Positions 6,272-7,205 of a stretch of DNA of 7,205 nt are shown one piece after another. Both the position numbers and the translations under genes were made by a program. The stretch spans positions 1 to 7,205 of the forward strand of contig CAZDSS010000121.1 in assembly GCA_964508185.1 (NCBI GenBank). Reading direction: 5' to 3'. The notes beneath the pieces are model-generated. The model did no database searches, was not told the DNA's origin, and was given only the letters and a program-made list of their open reading frames with translations. The stretch's first letter is position 1. Every line of letters starts with the position of its first letter. Source of the DNA: CAZDSS01 sp964508185. Its GTDB lineage: Bacteria; Pseudomonadota; Alphaproteobacteria; Sphingomonadales; Govanellaceae.

Positions 6272-7048
6272 ATGTCCGAGTCGCGTCGCGTCACCGCCTG
6301 TCTGCTCATCATCGGCGACGAGATCCTGTCCGGCCGCACGCGGGACGCCAACCTGTCGTACCTTGCCAGATGGCTCAACGGGGAAGGGGTGGAGCTGCGC
6401 GAGGCGCGGGTGATCCCAGACGACCGGACGGTCATCGTCCGCACCGTGAACGAGGTGCGCCGCGCCTTCGACTATGTGTTCACCACGGGCGGCATCGGAC
6501 CGACCCATGACGACATCACCACCGACTGCGTGGCCGAGGCCTTCGGCGTGCCGATCCACTTCAATGCGGAGGCGGAGCGCGAGCTGATGGCCCGTCTCAC
6601 CGGTCCCATGACCGAGGGCCGCCGCCGCATGACCCGGATCCCGGAAGGCGCGACCCTCATTCGCAACCCGGTGAGCGGCGCGCCCGGCTTCCGCCTCGGC
6701 AACGTGCATGTGCTGGCCGGGATCCCGGCGGTGATGCAGGCCATGCTGGAGACGATCCGCGGCACCCTTGAGGGCGGGCGGCCGGTACAATCGGCGACCT
6801 TGCACGTCTTTGCCGGGGAAAGCCGCATCGCGGCGACCCTTCTCGAGGTGCAGGAACGCCATCCTGATGTGTCCATCGGCAGCTATCCATTCGGACACCA
6901 GGACCGCTACGGCGCCAATCTGGTGCTGCGCTCCCCCGACGGCGCGCGCCTTGCCGCGGCGACGGAGGAGCTGAGGCAGGCGCTCATCCGGGACGGGTTC
7001 GAGCCCGGCATCGGGGAAGCGACGCCCACCCCCGAGGACATCGTCTGA
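6272..7048 (+). CDS. CinA-type molybdopterin-binding (MoCF) domain protein
   Basis: A 258-residue cytoplasmic protein with the MoaB/MogA-like (MoCF_biosynth) domain seen at the N-terminus of CinA, often labelled competence/damage-inducible protein A. The signatures IIGDEILSGRTRDAN (residues 13-27) and TTGGIGPTHDDIT (71-83) are clear. The C-terminal NMN-deamidase domain of full CinA is absent; the protein ends shortly after a region of about 90 residues of the kind also found in short alphaproteobacterial members. Function is not established: binding or processing of a nucleotide or pterin is plausible, but competence is only a name. The start at 6272 is supported by GGGGAG 4 nt upstream; the open frame upstream to 5642 is antisense to sfsA. 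It diverges from sfsA across a 69-bp gap, in which I found no strong plus-strand promoter. Confidence 0.9.
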   Translation: MSESRRVTACLLIIGDEILSGRTRDANLSYLARWLNGEGVELREARVIPDDRTVIVRTVNEVRRAFDYVFTTGGIGPTHDDITTDCVAEAFGVPIHFNAEAERELMARLTGPMTEGRRRMTRIPEGATLIRNPVSGAPGFRLGNVHVLAGIPAVMQAMLETIRGTLEGGRPVQSATLHVFAGESRIAATLLEVQERHPDVSIGSYPFGHQDRYGANLVLRSPDGARLAAATEELRQALIRDGFEPGIGEATPTPEDIV

Positions 7049-7116
7049 CGGTCGCCGCTATTTATTTCGGCCGGCCTTTGAGGCATACAGGTTCGGCCGT
7101 CGATGCCTGATCCCGT

Positions 7117-7205
7117 GCCCGCCTGGCGGAATTGGTAGACGCAAGGGACTTAAAATCCCTCGAAGGGCGACCTTCGTGCCGGTTCGAGTCCGGCGGCGGG
7201 CACCA
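7117..7205 (+). tRNA. tRNA-Leu (anticodon UAA), CCA encoded
   Basis: An 89-nt class II tRNA that reads UUA. The acceptor stem GCCCGCC (7117-7123) pairs with GGCGGGC (7195-7201), followed by A and an encoded CCA. The anticodon stem is AGGGA/TCCCT around the loop CTTAAAA, with the anticodon TAA at 7151-7153. A long variable arm CGAAGG-GCGA-CCTTCG (7161-7176) confirms a Leu-type class II tRNA, and the T arm is GCCGG-TTCGAGT-CCGGC (7178-7194). All stems pair perfectly. The window ends at its last base, so whether a mobile element is integrated at its 3' end cannot be seen. Confidence 0.97.

Noticed and set aside
6203..6898. N-terminal extension of the sfsA frame over the CinA-type gene
   Set aside because: SfsA family proteins begin at the MNFATPL region. 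The extension is antisense to a conserved gene and has shadow-like composition.
7081..7108. AGGCAT / ATGCCT inverted repeat between the CinA-type gene and the tRNA
   Set aside because: The stem is 6 bp with a 16-nt loop, no U-tract follows, and outer bases do not pair. This is not enough for a terminator or operator.

Overview
The window is high-GC DNA and reads as chromosomal sequence of an alphaproteobacterium. The basis is the GC-rich codon use, the housekeeping set sfsA, map and radC in tight order, and the divergent short CinA-type molybdopterin-binding protein. I cannot name the genus from sequence alone. Most genes lie on the minus strand. Only the CinA-type gene and a tRNA at the far right are on the plus strand.

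Reading along the minus strand from right to left: sfsA (5468-6202) overlaps map (methionine aminopeptidase, 4623-5471) by ATGA, and radC (3790-4566) follows after a short gap. A second block then starts from its own promoter (TTGACA, 17 bp, TATGGC at 3724-3752). It holds a small DUF2946 protein (3301-3690), a TonB-dependent outer-membrane receptor (1222-3240) and a two-helix PepSY membrane protein (512-1225), the last two overlapping by ATGA. The left end is the 5' part of purB (adenylosuccinate lyase), which runs out of the window. On the plus strand the CinA-type gene (6272-7048) diverges from sfsA. A complete tRNA-Leu(UAA) with encoded CCA occupies the last 89 bases.

The most interesting element is the block at 512-3752. 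Its gene order and the sequence of its first product match the copper-responsive CruR system described in Bordetella pertussis (bp2923-bfrG-bp2921). There, a DUF2946 leader protein senses copper through a CXXC motif while being translated. Without copper the ribosome arrests at a C-terminal RAPP motif and the downstream genes are expressed; with copper the arrest is released and Rho stops transcription before the receptor gene. Here the leader protein has His-Cys-Val-Leu-Cys at residues 70-74 and Arg-Ala-Pro-Pro at 119-122, seven codons before its stop. The leader-receptor gap contains a perfect 20-nt GC hairpin followed by a C/U-rich stretch. I infer an alphaproteobacterial version of this copper-gated metal-uptake operon: the receptor imports a copper (or other metal) complex and the PepSY protein acts at the inner membrane. 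The mechanism is carried over by homology and has not been shown for this sequence.

No insertion sequence, CRISPR array or phage gene was seen, and no gap between genes exceeds 300 bases.
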